Source: Chitinophagaceae bacterium UBA3430
GTDB taxonomy: Bacteria > Bacteroidota > Bacteroidia > Chitinophagales > Chitinophagaceae
Direction of reading: 5' to 3'
Assembly: GCA_002378975.1 (NCBI GenBank)
Contig: DFST01000020.1
Span: forward strand, 1 to 15,150
Length of the DNA: 15,150 nt
Shown: positions 7,352 to 14,841 of the stretch, piece by piece
How positions within the stretch are numbered: the stretch's first letter is position 1
Layout: each line of letters starts with the position of its first letter
Program-made: the position numbers and the translations under genes
Notes under the pieces: model-generated
Seen by the model: the letters and a program-made list of their open reading frames with translations, nothing else
Database searches by the model: none
What the model was told of the DNA's origin: nothing

Positions 7352-8755
7352 ATGTCATTCGACTCTCACCATAGTGAATTTGAACAATGGCTGCGGCAAC
7401 AAGCGGAGCAACACCGACTTTACCCCGACGAATCCGTATGGGATGGAATCCACACCCGGGTACAAAAACGTCGTTGGTATCCATGGGTGTTCGCCCTGTT
7501 ATTCATCACCGGCGGTGCGGTCAGCTGGATAATGCTGGATCAACCGGACCTTCCCATTAATTATGTTGCCAAAACCAATTCCATCCATACGACCGACAAG
7601 CACGTAAGTGATCAATCCAATCCATCGAGCACGAACAGTGCGGCGCATACCATTCCTTTTCGTCCCACTCAAAAAAAGGAATCGCACCAATCACTCCCTT
7701 TTATTGGGTTGAACACCCTAAACGGATCGGACGAGCTGGTTCATACGAAGGACGAACCCTTGGAAGAAACACTCACCTCCACGAACATAGAAAATACGAT
7801 TGCGCGCTTCTCGACGCCTGAGCCGGCTACTCGACGATCTTCGTTGCCATCGCATCCCGTATTCGTGAATGCTGCTACGAGGAGACCCGCCACCGAATCG
7901 ACTACCCAACCCCTTCCCGCACAAATGGAGTCTGGGCATTCAACCGCTGCAGAAAAAACAGTCGCCTCTTTGCTTCCTGAACAAATGCAGACCATTGAAA
8001 GTGTCGTAAATACCTACAAAGGCAAACGTACCCGGAAGAGCTGGGAACTGGAATTCAGTGTAAGTCCCACGATCAGCTATCGAAAACTGATTGAAAACAC
8101 CAATGCCTTACAGGCAGCCCGCTCGCAAATGAGTACAGTACCGGCCATCGCGGTTCCTGAACTGAGCAGCGTCGTGAATCATAAACCGGACCTGGGACTT
8201 CAATTTGGTGTTTCCGTGAAACGTCGTTTGTCGGATCGCCTCACCTTTACCGGTGGCATTCAATTCAACATCAGCAAATACAACATCCGGGCCTACCGAG
8301 GGGTGGGGGAAATGGCCACGATTGGATTAAACAGTGGCGGAGGCACCGGAACCGTTTCTTCGTTTACAAATTACCGTAGCTCCGGAGGGGCTTGGGGCAA
8401 TTGGCTGGCAAACTTTTATTTCTCCGCTTCGGCACCGATTGGATTTCAATACCGCATCGCGGGAAACCGAAAAGTAAATTGGGGAGTCGCATCCACATTG
8501 CAGCCCTCCTACCTAATGAGCAATCACGCCTATGTGCTATCGACCGATTACAAGAATTACCTAGAAGTTCCTTCCTTGATTCGCAGGTGGAACGTGAATG
8601 GTCAATTTGAAACCTTTGTCGGATTCCAAACCGGTAAAACAAGGTGGACCTTAGGGCCTCAAGCTCGCTATCAAATCCTGTCCAGCTACGAAAAAGCCTA
8701 TCCCGTCCAGGAGCACCTGTTTGACATCGGTGTAAAATTAGGGGTGGGACTTTAA
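7352..8755 (+). CDS. Probable dual membrane-spanning anti-sigma factor with C-terminal barrel
   Basis: A 467-residue protein in four parts. Residues 1-42 are a cytoplasmic segment (FEQWLRQQAEQ, YPDESVWDGIHTRVQKRR) resembling the short N termini of Bacteroidota anti-sigma proteins. Residues 43-62 are a single membrane helix after a positive cluster (KRRWYPW), so the N terminus should lie inside. Residues 63 to about 227 form a Ser/Thr/Pro-rich, low-complexity linker with no visible fold. From about 228 to the end, alternating aromatic and polar strands (WELEFSVSPTISY, GLQFGVSVKRRL, LTFTGGIQFNISKYN, HLFDIGVKLGVGL) look like a PorT-type beta-barrel. This matches the dual membrane-spanning anti-sigma (Dma) design known from Bacteroides thetaiotaomicron: inner-membrane helix, periplasm-crossing linker, outer-membrane barrel. 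It starts four bases after the ECF sigma gene, implying that sigma factor is its target. The signal is unknown. There is no cleavable signal peptide. Confidence 0.75.
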   Translation: MSFDSHHSEFEQWLRQQAEQHRLYPDESVWDGIHTRVQKRRWYPWVFALLFITGGAVSWIMLDQPDLPINYVAKTNSIHTTDKHVSDQSNPSSTNSAAHTIPFRPTQKKESHQSLPFIGLNTLNGSDELVHTKDEPLEETLTSTNIENTIARFSTPEPATRRSSLPSHPVFVNAATRRPATESTTQPLPAQMESGHSTAAEKTVASLLPEQMQTIESVVNTYKGKRTRKSWELEFSVSPTISYRKLIENTNALQAARSQMSTVPAIAVPELSSVVNHKPDLGLQFGVSVKRRLSDRLTFTGGIQFNISKYNIRAYRGVGEMATIGLNSGGGTGTVSSFTNYRSSGGAWGNWLANFYFSASAPIGFQYRIAGNRKVNWGVASTLQPSYLMSNHAYVLSTDYKNYLEVPSLIRRWNVNGQFETFVGFQTGKTRWTLGPQARYQILSSYEKAYPVQEHLFDIGVKLGVGL

Positions 8756-8779
8756 CAGCCCTTGACCGATTGGATGCGG

Positions 8780-8787
8780 TAATTTTG
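8780..8787 (+). promoter_or_regulatory. TAnnTTTG box just before the lipoprotein gene
   Basis: TAATTTTG matches the Bacteroidota -7 consensus exactly, with TTGACC at 8762-8767 about 18 bases upstream as a possible partner. It lies only three bases before the ATG at 8791, so a transcript from it would be almost leaderless. It may be a chance match. Confidence 0.3.
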
Positions 8788-8790
8788 CTC

Positions 8791-9348
8791 ATGCGCCTTT
8801 TTATACTCCCAACCATTCTTCTAGGATTGATCGCTTGTAGCGATCCAACTCCCGGTAAAAAATACATTTCGATTCCTTCCTTGATCGAACAGCAGATCAA
8901 ACACGTCGATACCTCGCTCTATTCGATTCAGCAATTGATCGCTCAAGACACCCTGCCTGCCGATACGAACTACGTACGTCGAGAAGATTTTCGTCAACAT
9001 GCATCCGCCTTCCTTTCGATTCCCGATCTCAGCGACCCCAAACAAGCCAATCTTTTCAACGAAGAGATTCGATACGATGATCTGCTCAAGCGGGTGATCA
9101 TATCCTATACACCGGCGACACCGGGAAAAACTGAGTTTCAACGAATCGAGTTATTCGTGGAGCCCAACTTGGCAACCGGTGATCAGGTAAAGACCATCTT
9201 GGCGACTCGACGCAAAGGAGATCGAGATGGATTTGAGCAGGATGAATTTGTTTGGCAAATGGATCGGAGCTGTACGCGTATTCGAACCACCCGTAAGCCG
9301 GCTGCCGCCGAACAGACAACTACTTACAAACTCAGCTGGAACGATTAA
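8791..9348 (+). CDS. Uncharacterised lipoprotein
   Basis: A 185-residue protein I do not recognise. MRLFILPTILLGLIAC is a lipoprotein signal with lipobox LIAC, so Cys16 should be lipidated. The following residues are SDPTPGKK, with Asp at +2 of the mature protein. The in-frame TTG at 8770 would add seven residues before the signal and is unlikely. The mature part is mixed alpha/beta: helical IPSLIEQQIKHVDTSLYSIQQLI (two parts, 28-50), then alternating strands such as LLKRVIISYTP, FQRIELFVEP and a closing TTYKLSWND. One further Cys (C161) is present. No enzymatic motif is visible. It follows the putative anti-sigma gene by 35 bases and ends four bases before uvrC, so it is probably transcribed with them. 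Its location suggests a partner or target of the sigma system (inferred). Confidence 0.7.
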   Translation: MRLFILPTILLGLIACSDPTPGKKYISIPSLIEQQIKHVDTSLYSIQQLIAQDTLPADTNYVRREDFRQHASAFLSIPDLSDPKQANLFNEEIRYDDLLKRVIISYTPATPGKTEFQRIELFVEPNLATGDQVKTILATRRKGDRDGFEQDEFVWQMDRSCTRIRTTRKPAAAEQTTTYKLSWND

Positions 9349-9352
9349 AGGC

Positions 9353-11158
9353 ATGACGCCCGAAGAATTTCAATCGCTTGCCCCCGGCATTCCCACCAGC
9401 CCCGGCATCTACAAATACTACGATGCACAGGGCGAATTGATCTATGTAGGAAAGGCCAAACAACTGCGCAATCGGGTTCGTTCCTATTTTGCCAAAGACG
9501 TTGGTTCAAAAAAAACCCAAGAGCTGGTAAAGCGGATTGTACAGATCCAATTCACCACCGTTGACTCCGAGGAGGACGCCTTTCATCTGGAGAACAGTTT
9601 GATCAAAGAGTATCAGCCCCGCTACAACATTCTGTTGAAAGACGACAAGACCTACCCCTGGATCGTCATCAAGAAAGAGTCCTTTCCCCGTGTTTTCCTG
9701 ACCCGAAAAAAATGGAACGACGGATCGGAGTACCTCGGCCCCTTCACCTCCTCGCTTCAAGTGCGAGAACTACTGGAATTCATCAAACAGATCGTGCCGC
9801 TTCGAACCTGCTCACTGGCCTTGACCCCCCGCGCCATTGCACAAGGCAAATTCAATGTGTGCCTGGAATACCATTTGGGCAATTGCCTCGGACCTTGTGC
9901 CGGACATCAGACGACAGAAGCGTACGATCAAGGCATTCGTCAAATACGCGACATTCTAAAAGGAAACCTCAAGCCCGTTATGGAAGAGGTGCGCAGCCAG
10001 ATGAAATCCGCTGCAGCCGAATTGCATTTCGAAGAGGCCGAACGTTGGCGGCAAAAGCTGAGCTTTCTAGAAAATTATCAGTCCCGTTCCGTCGTGGCCA
10101 ATGCCCGCGTACGGGAAGTAGATGTATTTGCTGGCCGGGAGCAACAAGGAAAATTCTTTTTGAGCTACTTGATGATCCGAAACGGAGCCATTGTACAAAC
10201 ACATGCTACCCGGCTGGAGGATCCGTTACAATCCGATTGGGAAGACCTGATGACGGCCGGTGTTGCTCAACTCCGCGAACGCGTAGGGTCGACCGCGAAG
10301 GAGATCGTTCTGGCGCAACGGATCGACTTCCCCGATCCGGCCATTCGAATCACCGTACCCCAAGCCGGCGATAAAAAAGCCCTGCTTGAATTGGCCCAAA
10401 AGAATTTATTGCATCACATCCAACACTGGATCTCCACCAAGTGGAAACAAACGGATCTGGACACCCTTTCTTCAGAGGCATTGCTGGAGCAGGTTCAAGA
10501 AGATCTGCAACTCCAAGAACTTCCCAAACACATTGAGTGTTTCGATAATTCGCATTTTCAAGGAAGCTATCCGGTCTCCGCCATGGTTTGTTTCAAGAAT
10601 GGAAAACCCAGTACCAAGGACTATCGTCAATTTCATATCCGAACTGTCATTGGCATCAATGACTATGCCGCCATGCAGGAAGCCGTCACACGTCGTTATC
10701 AACGTCTTCTAAATGAAAAAGGCAATCTTCCACAACTGGTGATCATAGACGGCGGCAAGGGGCAATTGAATGCTGCTCAGCAAGCCATTCACGAGCTAGG
10801 GTTATCGGGAAAAATGACATTGATTGGACTTGCGAAAAACGTGGAAGAAATCTTCTTTACCGGCGACAGTGAATCTTTGAAGTTGGACTATCGAAATCCA
10901 AGCTTATTACTCATCCGGCGTATTCGTGATGCCGTGCATCAGCACGGACTGAGCTTTCACCAACAATTGCGCAGCAAAGGCGCGATTCACAATGAATTGG
11001 AGAACATACCAGGCATTGGAAAACAAACTGCTGAAGAATTATTGCGCCAATTCCGTTCGGTCAAAAACGTACAACAACAAGATGCACACACCTTGGCCTC
11101 GTTCGTGGGCCTCGCAAGAGCAAAAAAGATTGTTGAATATTTTAAAAAGAACGACTGA
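9353..11158 (+). CDS. uvrC: Excinuclease ABC subunit C
   Basis: A complete 601-residue UvrC, which makes both incisions beside a DNA lesion in nucleotide excision repair after UvrA/UvrB loading. The N-terminal GIY-YIG nuclease includes SPGIYKYYDAQGELIYVGKAK (two parts; GIY 18-20, YVG 31-33) and R40/R42, which make the 3' cut. FNVCLEYHLGNCLGPC (167-182) carries the cysteines that bind a cofactor in many homologues. A UVR domain that contacts UvrB lies at about 205-242. The RNase H-like domain that makes the 5' cut has CFDNSH (D398), VIIDGGKGQL (D466) and RDAVHQHG (H529). A helix-hairpin-helix DNA-binding region (IPGIGKQTAEELL, 552-564, and the last ~30 residues) closes the protein. An upstream in-frame start at 9227 lies inside the lipoprotein gene and is rejected, because MTPEEF at 9353 gives the standard UvrC N terminus four bases after that gene. 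Confidence 0.97.
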   Translation: MTPEEFQSLAPGIPTSPGIYKYYDAQGELIYVGKAKQLRNRVRSYFAKDVGSKKTQELVKRIVQIQFTTVDSEEDAFHLENSLIKEYQPRYNILLKDDKTYPWIVIKKESFPRVFLTRKKWNDGSEYLGPFTSSLQVRELLEFIKQIVPLRTCSLALTPRAIAQGKFNVCLEYHLGNCLGPCAGHQTTEAYDQGIRQIRDILKGNLKPVMEEVRSQMKSAAAELHFEEAERWRQKLSFLENYQSRSVVANARVREVDVFAGREQQGKFFLSYLMIRNGAIVQTHATRLEDPLQSDWEDLMTAGVAQLRERVGSTAKEIVLAQRIDFPDPAIRITVPQAGDKKALLELAQKNLLHHIQHWISTKWKQTDLDTLSSEALLEQVQEDLQLQELPKHIECFDNSHFQGSYPVSAMVCFKNGKPSTKDYRQFHIRTVIGINDYAAMQEAVTRRYQRLLNEKGNLPQLVIIDGGKGQLNAAQQAIHELGLSGKMTLIGLAKNVEEIFFTGDSESLKLDYRNPSLLLIRRIRDAVHQHGLSFHQQLRSKGAIHNELENIPGIGKQTAEELLRQFRSVKNVQQQDAHTLASFVGLARAKKIVEYFKKND

Positions 11159-11187
11159 ATTTATTTCAACAGGTATGGAAATAAAAA

Positions 11188-11212
11188 GGGGCCAGAATTG
11201 AAATTCAGCCCC
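11188..11212 (+). terminator. Terminator after uvrC
   Basis: GGGGC (11188-11192) pairs with GCCCC (11208-11212), and GAATT pairs with AATTC inside, separated by a small bulge. The hairpin lies 29 bases after the uvrC stop and is followed by GTTTAAAA. The T run is short, so strength is uncertain, but position and stem support termination of the uvrC transcript. Confidence 0.6.
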
Positions 11213-11231
11213 GTTTAAAATCCAATATCCT

Positions 11232-11297
11232 ATGAAAAACAGTGGTGAAAATACACATTTTTTTGACTTGACCGAATTTGAGGCTTCTTTTTTTTAA
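11232..11297 (+). CDS. Very small ORF (21 codons), doubtful
   Basis: An ATG opens a 21-residue frame, MKNSGENTHFFDLTEFEASFF, ending in TAA. It lies between the uvrC terminator and the convergent gldN terminator. The peptide is acidic and aromatic-rich at its end, with no signal peptide or membrane helix and no clear ribosome-binding site or promoter. Length alone is compatible with chance. It is listed only because the interval otherwise holds no gene. Confidence 0.12.
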   Translation: MKNSGENTHFFDLTEFEASFF

Positions 11298-11334
11298 CAC
11301 GTAACTAACTGAAAAGCAAATACTTATTTACAGA

Positions 11335-11361
11335 GCGAATGAACATTTGCATTGCATTCGC
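11335..11361. repeat. Inverted repeat in the uvrC-gldN interval
   Basis: GCGAATG (11335-11341) and CATTCGC (11355-11361) are perfect seven-base inverted repeats with a 13-base spacer. No T run follows on either strand, so this is not a clear terminator. Function unknown. Confidence 0.4.
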
Positions 11362-11395
11362 CAACCCCAATCCTCCTTTCCCAAACACACAAAAA

Positions 11396-11419
11396 AAATC
11401 CCGCCCGAAGGCAGGATTT
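11396..11419 (-). terminator. Terminator of the gldKLMN operon
   Basis: On the minus strand AAATCC-T-GCC pairs with GGC-G-GGATTT around a TTCG tetraloop with one internal mismatch, and the stem runs into eight consecutive T (11398-11391 read in reverse). It lies 19 bases after the gldN stop. On the plus strand the hairpin is followed by CAATTTTTT, so it could also stop transcripts arriving from uvrC. Confidence 0.85.
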
Positions 11420-11438
11420 CAATTTTTTAAAGCCAGAA

Positions 11439-12467
11439 TCAATAGGACCAAAGGTCTTGCTCGAAATTGAAGATCTTCTCCTTGATGTTATCTCCTTCCA
11501 GCAGTCGCAGGATGGGATCGTTGATGTAGTTCCGGATAAATTTATTCGAAGGGTTGTCGAGCGATGACTTCACGATGTAGCTGCTGAACATCCGGCTTTC
11601 AAAGAGTTCTTCCCAGGTCATACGGTTTTGGCCCATGTTCTTTGGGTTATAGACCTCGGCTTTGGCGAGCATCGGGCGTAGATCGGGGTAATAGAGCCAG
11701 AACAGCGAAGACGTACCGCGCTCCTTGGTGGTATTGGGAATGTACTCGGTTTTAAGAAGACCGATACCCAGGATGCGAACGAACATCCGGCTTGATTCGC
11801 GGTCGAACACCCACTCTTCTTTCAAACGCATCTTGACCACCGATTTCGGATCAAAGGTTTTACGGGTAACAACCAGTCCGATCACTTTATCGATCTGGTT
11901 GATGTCGTATTTCTTCACCGTGTCGTTGGAACCGGCCGTAAGTTGCTGGATGTCGGAGGTCGACATGGGCGTGGTAAAGCGATCGTCGGCGAATGCAGTG
12001 ATTTCACCGGAATTCACGACTTTCAGCAACATGTTTACAAACATCTGACTTCCTTCGTCATCCACCGCTTCATAGGTGAACACTTTGTTCATTTTCTCTC
12101 GGAGATCCAGCTCACGCCAAACTTTTTCGGCATAGAAGGCATCATCCCAACGCAAATGCTCATAATCCAAGGGCGTACGCTTATTCAGGTTGCTCTTATC
12201 AAATGCATTGTCGTTGCGCAGGGATTTCTTCCCACCCTCAGCAGCCGATACCGTATCGTATTCGATCGGCAAGTTGGCGTAAGGGTCGTAAGTCGGGGGC
12301 TTTACGTTGTTGTTGTTATTCTGCGGATTACCGGTGGTATCCGGAGTTGGGGTGGTCGTAGTTGGATTCGTTCTTCCACCACGTCCACGACGCTGTGCCT
12401 CGGCTGCATCCACCATCAACAACAGGCCTACGGCCATAAATCCGATCGAAAGCAAATTGCGGTTCAT
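11439..12467 (-). CDS. gldN: Type IX secretion/gliding protein GldN
   Basis: A 342-residue periplasmic protein of the GldN/PorN family. With the lipoprotein GldK it builds the ring under the outer membrane that is part of the type IX secretion system. The N terminus is a signal peptide ending AEA (cleavage near 24/25), followed by an Arg/Gly-rich stretch and a Thr/Pro/Asn-rich linker (25-60, with five Asn at 50-54). The folded domain begins near YDTVSAAEGGKKSLRNDNAF and carries the family's conserved blocks: DDAFYAEKVWRELDLREKMN, LKEEWVFDRESSRMFVRILG and SLFWLYYPDLRPMLAKAEVYN (two parts). It is the last gene of gldKLMN, 10 bases after gldM, and is followed by a strong terminator. Length is normal for the family. 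Confidence 0.95.
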   Translation of the reverse strand: MNRNLLSIGFMAVGLLLMVDAAEAQRRGRGGRTNPTTTTPTPDTTGNPQNNNNNVKPPTYDPYANLPIEYDTVSAAEGGKKSLRNDNAFDKSNLNKRTPLDYEHLRWDDAFYAEKVWRELDLREKMNKVFTYEAVDDEGSQMFVNMLLKVVNSGEITAFADDRFTTPMSTSDIQQLTAGSNDTVKKYDINQIDKVIGLVVTRKTFDPKSVVKMRLKEEWVFDRESSRMFVRILGIGLLKTEYIPNTTKERGTSSLFWLYYPDLRPMLAKAEVYNPKNMGQNRMTWEELFESRMFSSYIVKSSLDNPSNKFIRNYINDPILRLLEGDNIKEKIFNFEQDLWSY

Positions 12468-12477
12468 ATCTCTTCGT

Positions 12478-14007
12478 TTACTGAATGTAGTATACCAGTG
12501 CAGGCGCCTTGTTCACACGTCCGTCAGGGCCTCTCACCTTGATCTCTTCGATGGTTACCATGCGGCCTTGTTTCACATGCTGCTGGATGGCATTGCGTAC
12601 CGGCCCCTGGAAAGCTGCGCCTTTTACCGGAATCGAAACGATGTCATCATCTGTATCGCAGGTGAACGTGAAACTCTCCACATTGTATTGCATCTCAAAA
12701 GGAAAGTTTTTGATACCAGCGCCAACACCACCCTGTGCCTTGAACTCACCGGCTGGGATCTGATCGCCGCTGGGGCGACCGCCCACGTAAGCTTGTGCAT
12801 CCGGAATGGTACGCACGCGGAACTGAGAAGCACCAGCCAGTTTGCCATCCACGTATACATTGATCAGGCAATTGTCGGTCACCTCGCCCACGCGGCAGAT
12901 GTATTTACCTTTTCCTTGTGCGATCAACTGACCTTTCCCACCTACGATTTCGGCACGAACTTTGTCATCTCCACCACCACTGGCAGCAATGGTTACCGGG
13001 TTGTCGACCCCGATATACATCACATTCATTTTATCCAAGGCGATCGATGCATTGGCCGAACCTACGGTGTACTCGACAGGAATGGTACGTGTTTGAGGCT
13101 TGCCATCCTGATCGGTAAAGGCGACGGTCACATTGATCGTGTGACTACCGACAGCACCGGCTGCTGTTTTGTAATTGGCAATTCCTTTTTCATCCAACCC
13201 TACGTTGGAACCATTGATGGTTACGGTGGGAAGTTTGGATTTGCTGTATGCCCCCAAACCAGCCGTGATCTCAATCTCTTGGCCGGGCATCAGGTATTTG
13301 GAGTTTTGCCCCACGATGGCCTCGAAGGCATCGAAGCGCAGTTCTACTTTACCTACTTGTTCGTGACAGAACGTTACGAGTTTGTTCTCGGCGTTGCGGA
13401 TGTCGTTTTGGAATTTGCTGAGAATGCTGAGTGCCCCTACGGTCGGCGCCATGTAGAAATAAGCTTCCTCCCAAGATTTCTTGTTGGAGGTTTGGCTTAT
13501 TGGCATTTCCAGTGTCACCGGCAGCGATTTTTCGAATTCAGCGCGGATCGCAGAGTCTTGCAGTACGTTGTTCTTATAATCGGTGAGGATCTTGAACAGC
13601 TCTTTTCCTTTTCCGTCTTTGATCATCACACGGGTAACCATGTTCTGATCGTCTTCCTTGAATTTCTTCGAAGGATCGGCGGGGTCGCCACCCGCTTCGA
13701 TGAGCAACTGCTTTTTTAGGTTCTCAATGAAATCAAACGCCAATACGGATTGGTCAACCACCGCTTTGGCCTTGGGCTGCCAAATGGTCGCCTTTTCACG
13801 TGTGGCATCCTCACCCATTTTCTCAGTGAGGGAAGCAAAGACCTGTGAAGTGGAAGCTTTCACGGTACCATTCGTCTTTTCCAGACTGTTGTTGATGGTC
13901 TTGAAAGCGTTCAGGATCTCCGCCGATATGTTGATGGCCAGCAGTGCGGTCAACACCAGATACATGATGTTGATCATCTTCTGCCGGGGCTCTTTAGGTA
14001 AAGCCAT
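12478..14007 (-). CDS. gldM: Type IX secretion/gliding motor protein GldM
   Basis: A 509-residue GldM. It starts MALPKEPRQKMINIMYLVLT, a short cytoplasmic tail and one membrane helix (about 10-30), followed by a long periplasmic arm of stacked domains reaching the GldK/GldN ring. The first periplasmic domain is helical (about 35-220, including SLTEKMGEDATREKA). The later parts are beta-rich, Ig-like: FDAFEAIVGQNSKYLMPGQ, GSHTINVTVAFTDQDG, and IPVKGAAFQGPVRNAIQQHV near the end. With GldL it forms the proton-driven motor that powers secretion and gliding. R8 just before the helix sits where the family's conserved Arg is expected to face the GldL glutamate. It lies 49 bases after gldL and 10 before gldN. 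The helix is not a cleavable signal. Confidence 0.96.
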   Translation of the reverse strand: MALPKEPRQKMINIMYLVLTALLAINISAEILNAFKTINNSLEKTNGTVKASTSQVFASLTEKMGEDATREKATIWQPKAKAVVDQSVLAFDFIENLKKQLLIEAGGDPADPSKKFKEDDQNMVTRVMIKDGKGKELFKILTDYKNNVLQDSAIRAEFEKSLPVTLEMPISQTSNKKSWEEAYFYMAPTVGALSILSKFQNDIRNAENKLVTFCHEQVGKVELRFDAFEAIVGQNSKYLMPGQEIEITAGLGAYSKSKLPTVTINGSNVGLDEKGIANYKTAAGAVGSHTINVTVAFTDQDGKPQTRTIPVEYTVGSANASIALDKMNVMYIGVDNPVTIAASGGGDDKVRAEIVGGKGQLIAQGKGKYICRVGEVTDNCLINVYVDGKLAGASQFRVRTIPDAQAYVGGRPSGDQIPAGEFKAQGGVGAGIKNFPFEMQYNVESFTFTCDTDDDIVSIPVKGAAFQGPVRNAIQQHVKQGRMVTIEEIKVRGPDGRVNKAPALVYYIQ

Positions 14008-14056
14008 GTTTCGGTTCGTTTATTTCTGTTGAATAATCACGTTTCCTATGCCCGCA

Positions 14057-14791
14057 TTAGGGACGTCCCTGCATGGCGGTCAGCATGTTGCCATAGATGC
14101 CATTCAAACGGCCCAGATTGCCGGCCAAATGACCGATCTGCTCCTGTACTTTTTTGGCATCATCCGCACTGCTCATCATGGCATTTGACGCTTCGGCCAG
14201 TTTGCCGTAGAAACTGTTCAGTGCTTTTAAGTGATTATTGCTCTCCTGCAATTCGAGTTCATAAATGGTGTTCAACGAAGAGAGGTTCTTCGTGAGCGAC
14301 TGGATCTGCTCGTGGAACTGCTGCGCACCTGAAGTCGCCTTAGCAAAGGCACCAACGGAAGAAGCGGCATCGGTATAGGCTGTTTTCACGGATTCCAGTT
14401 GTCCGGTTACTTCGCGGGTCTTCTTTGCGAAATCGCTGGAAGCAGCCGCCATGTCTGTTACGTCTTTCAGTCCGGAAACCGTAGCATTCAGCTTGGTGAA
14501 ACTTTCCTGGAGGGCTTTCATGGCATCCTGTCCGCCGGCCGCTTTAGCCAAGTTGCTGACAGAGAATTGCTCCTCATCGTGACCGCCTTTTTCCTCAGCG
14601 GGATATTTGATGTACAATACACCATACAGGGCGAAGATCAATGCCTCTGTGGTCAAACCGATCCAAAGCCAGATGTCGGCATCGGCGGCATGCGTGATCT
14701 TACGAAGCGCACCCCAGATAACTAATGCGGCACCGAAGGAAACGCCTACGTCTACCCATTTACTGACTTTAGGAGGAATTTGAGCTGCCAT
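14057..14791 (-). CDS. gldL: Type IX secretion/gliding motor protein GldL
   Basis: A 244-residue inner-membrane protein with two closely spaced membrane helices at the N terminus (about 11-30 and 40-60) and a long cytoplasmic helical region with coiled-coil character (about 85-240). The second helix, IWLWIGLTTEALIFALYGV, contains a buried Glu at position 49, the residue number reported as essential for proton coupling in Flavobacterium johnsoniae GldL. Several GldL subunits surround a GldM pair to form the rotary motor of type IX secretion. Spacing is 50 bases after gldK and 49 before gldM, with no promoter or terminator seen between them, so the genes are likely one transcript. Confidence 0.96.
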   Translation of the reverse strand: MAAQIPPKVSKWVDVGVSFGAALVIWGALRKITHAADADIWLWIGLTTEALIFALYGVLYIKYPAEEKGGHDEEQFSVSNLAKAAGGQDAMKALQESFTKLNATVSGLKDVTDMAAASSDFAKKTREVTGQLESVKTAYTDAASSVGAFAKATSGAQQFHEQIQSLTKNLSSLNTIYELELQESNNHLKALNSFYGKLAEASNAMMSSADDAKKVQEQIGHLAGNLGRLNGIYGNMLTAMQGRP

Positions 14792-14841
14792 AATTGGATT
14801 TTTACTTGATTGGTTTTATGAAAAAAAGAATTTGATAAAGA

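Noticed and set aside
6715..8761. Shared TTTAACAGCCC after the receptor gene (6715-6725) and after the anti-sigma gene (8751-8761), as a possible common sigma-factor site
   Set aside because: An identical 11-mer pair is expected by chance many times in 15 kb, both copies span stop codons, and the distance to the following AATTTT differs (16 and 27 bases).
9227..9352. N-terminal extension of UvrC by 42 residues
   Set aside because: It lies entirely within the lipoprotein gene and is not part of the UvrC family; ATG 9353 gives the normal N terminus.
12307..13719. 470-codon open frame on the plus strand opposite gldM and the end of gldN
   Set aside because: Both minus-strand genes are clear family members. 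The antisense frame gives a Cys/His/Phe-rich protein with no recognisable domain, and it is open because of the codon pattern of gldM.
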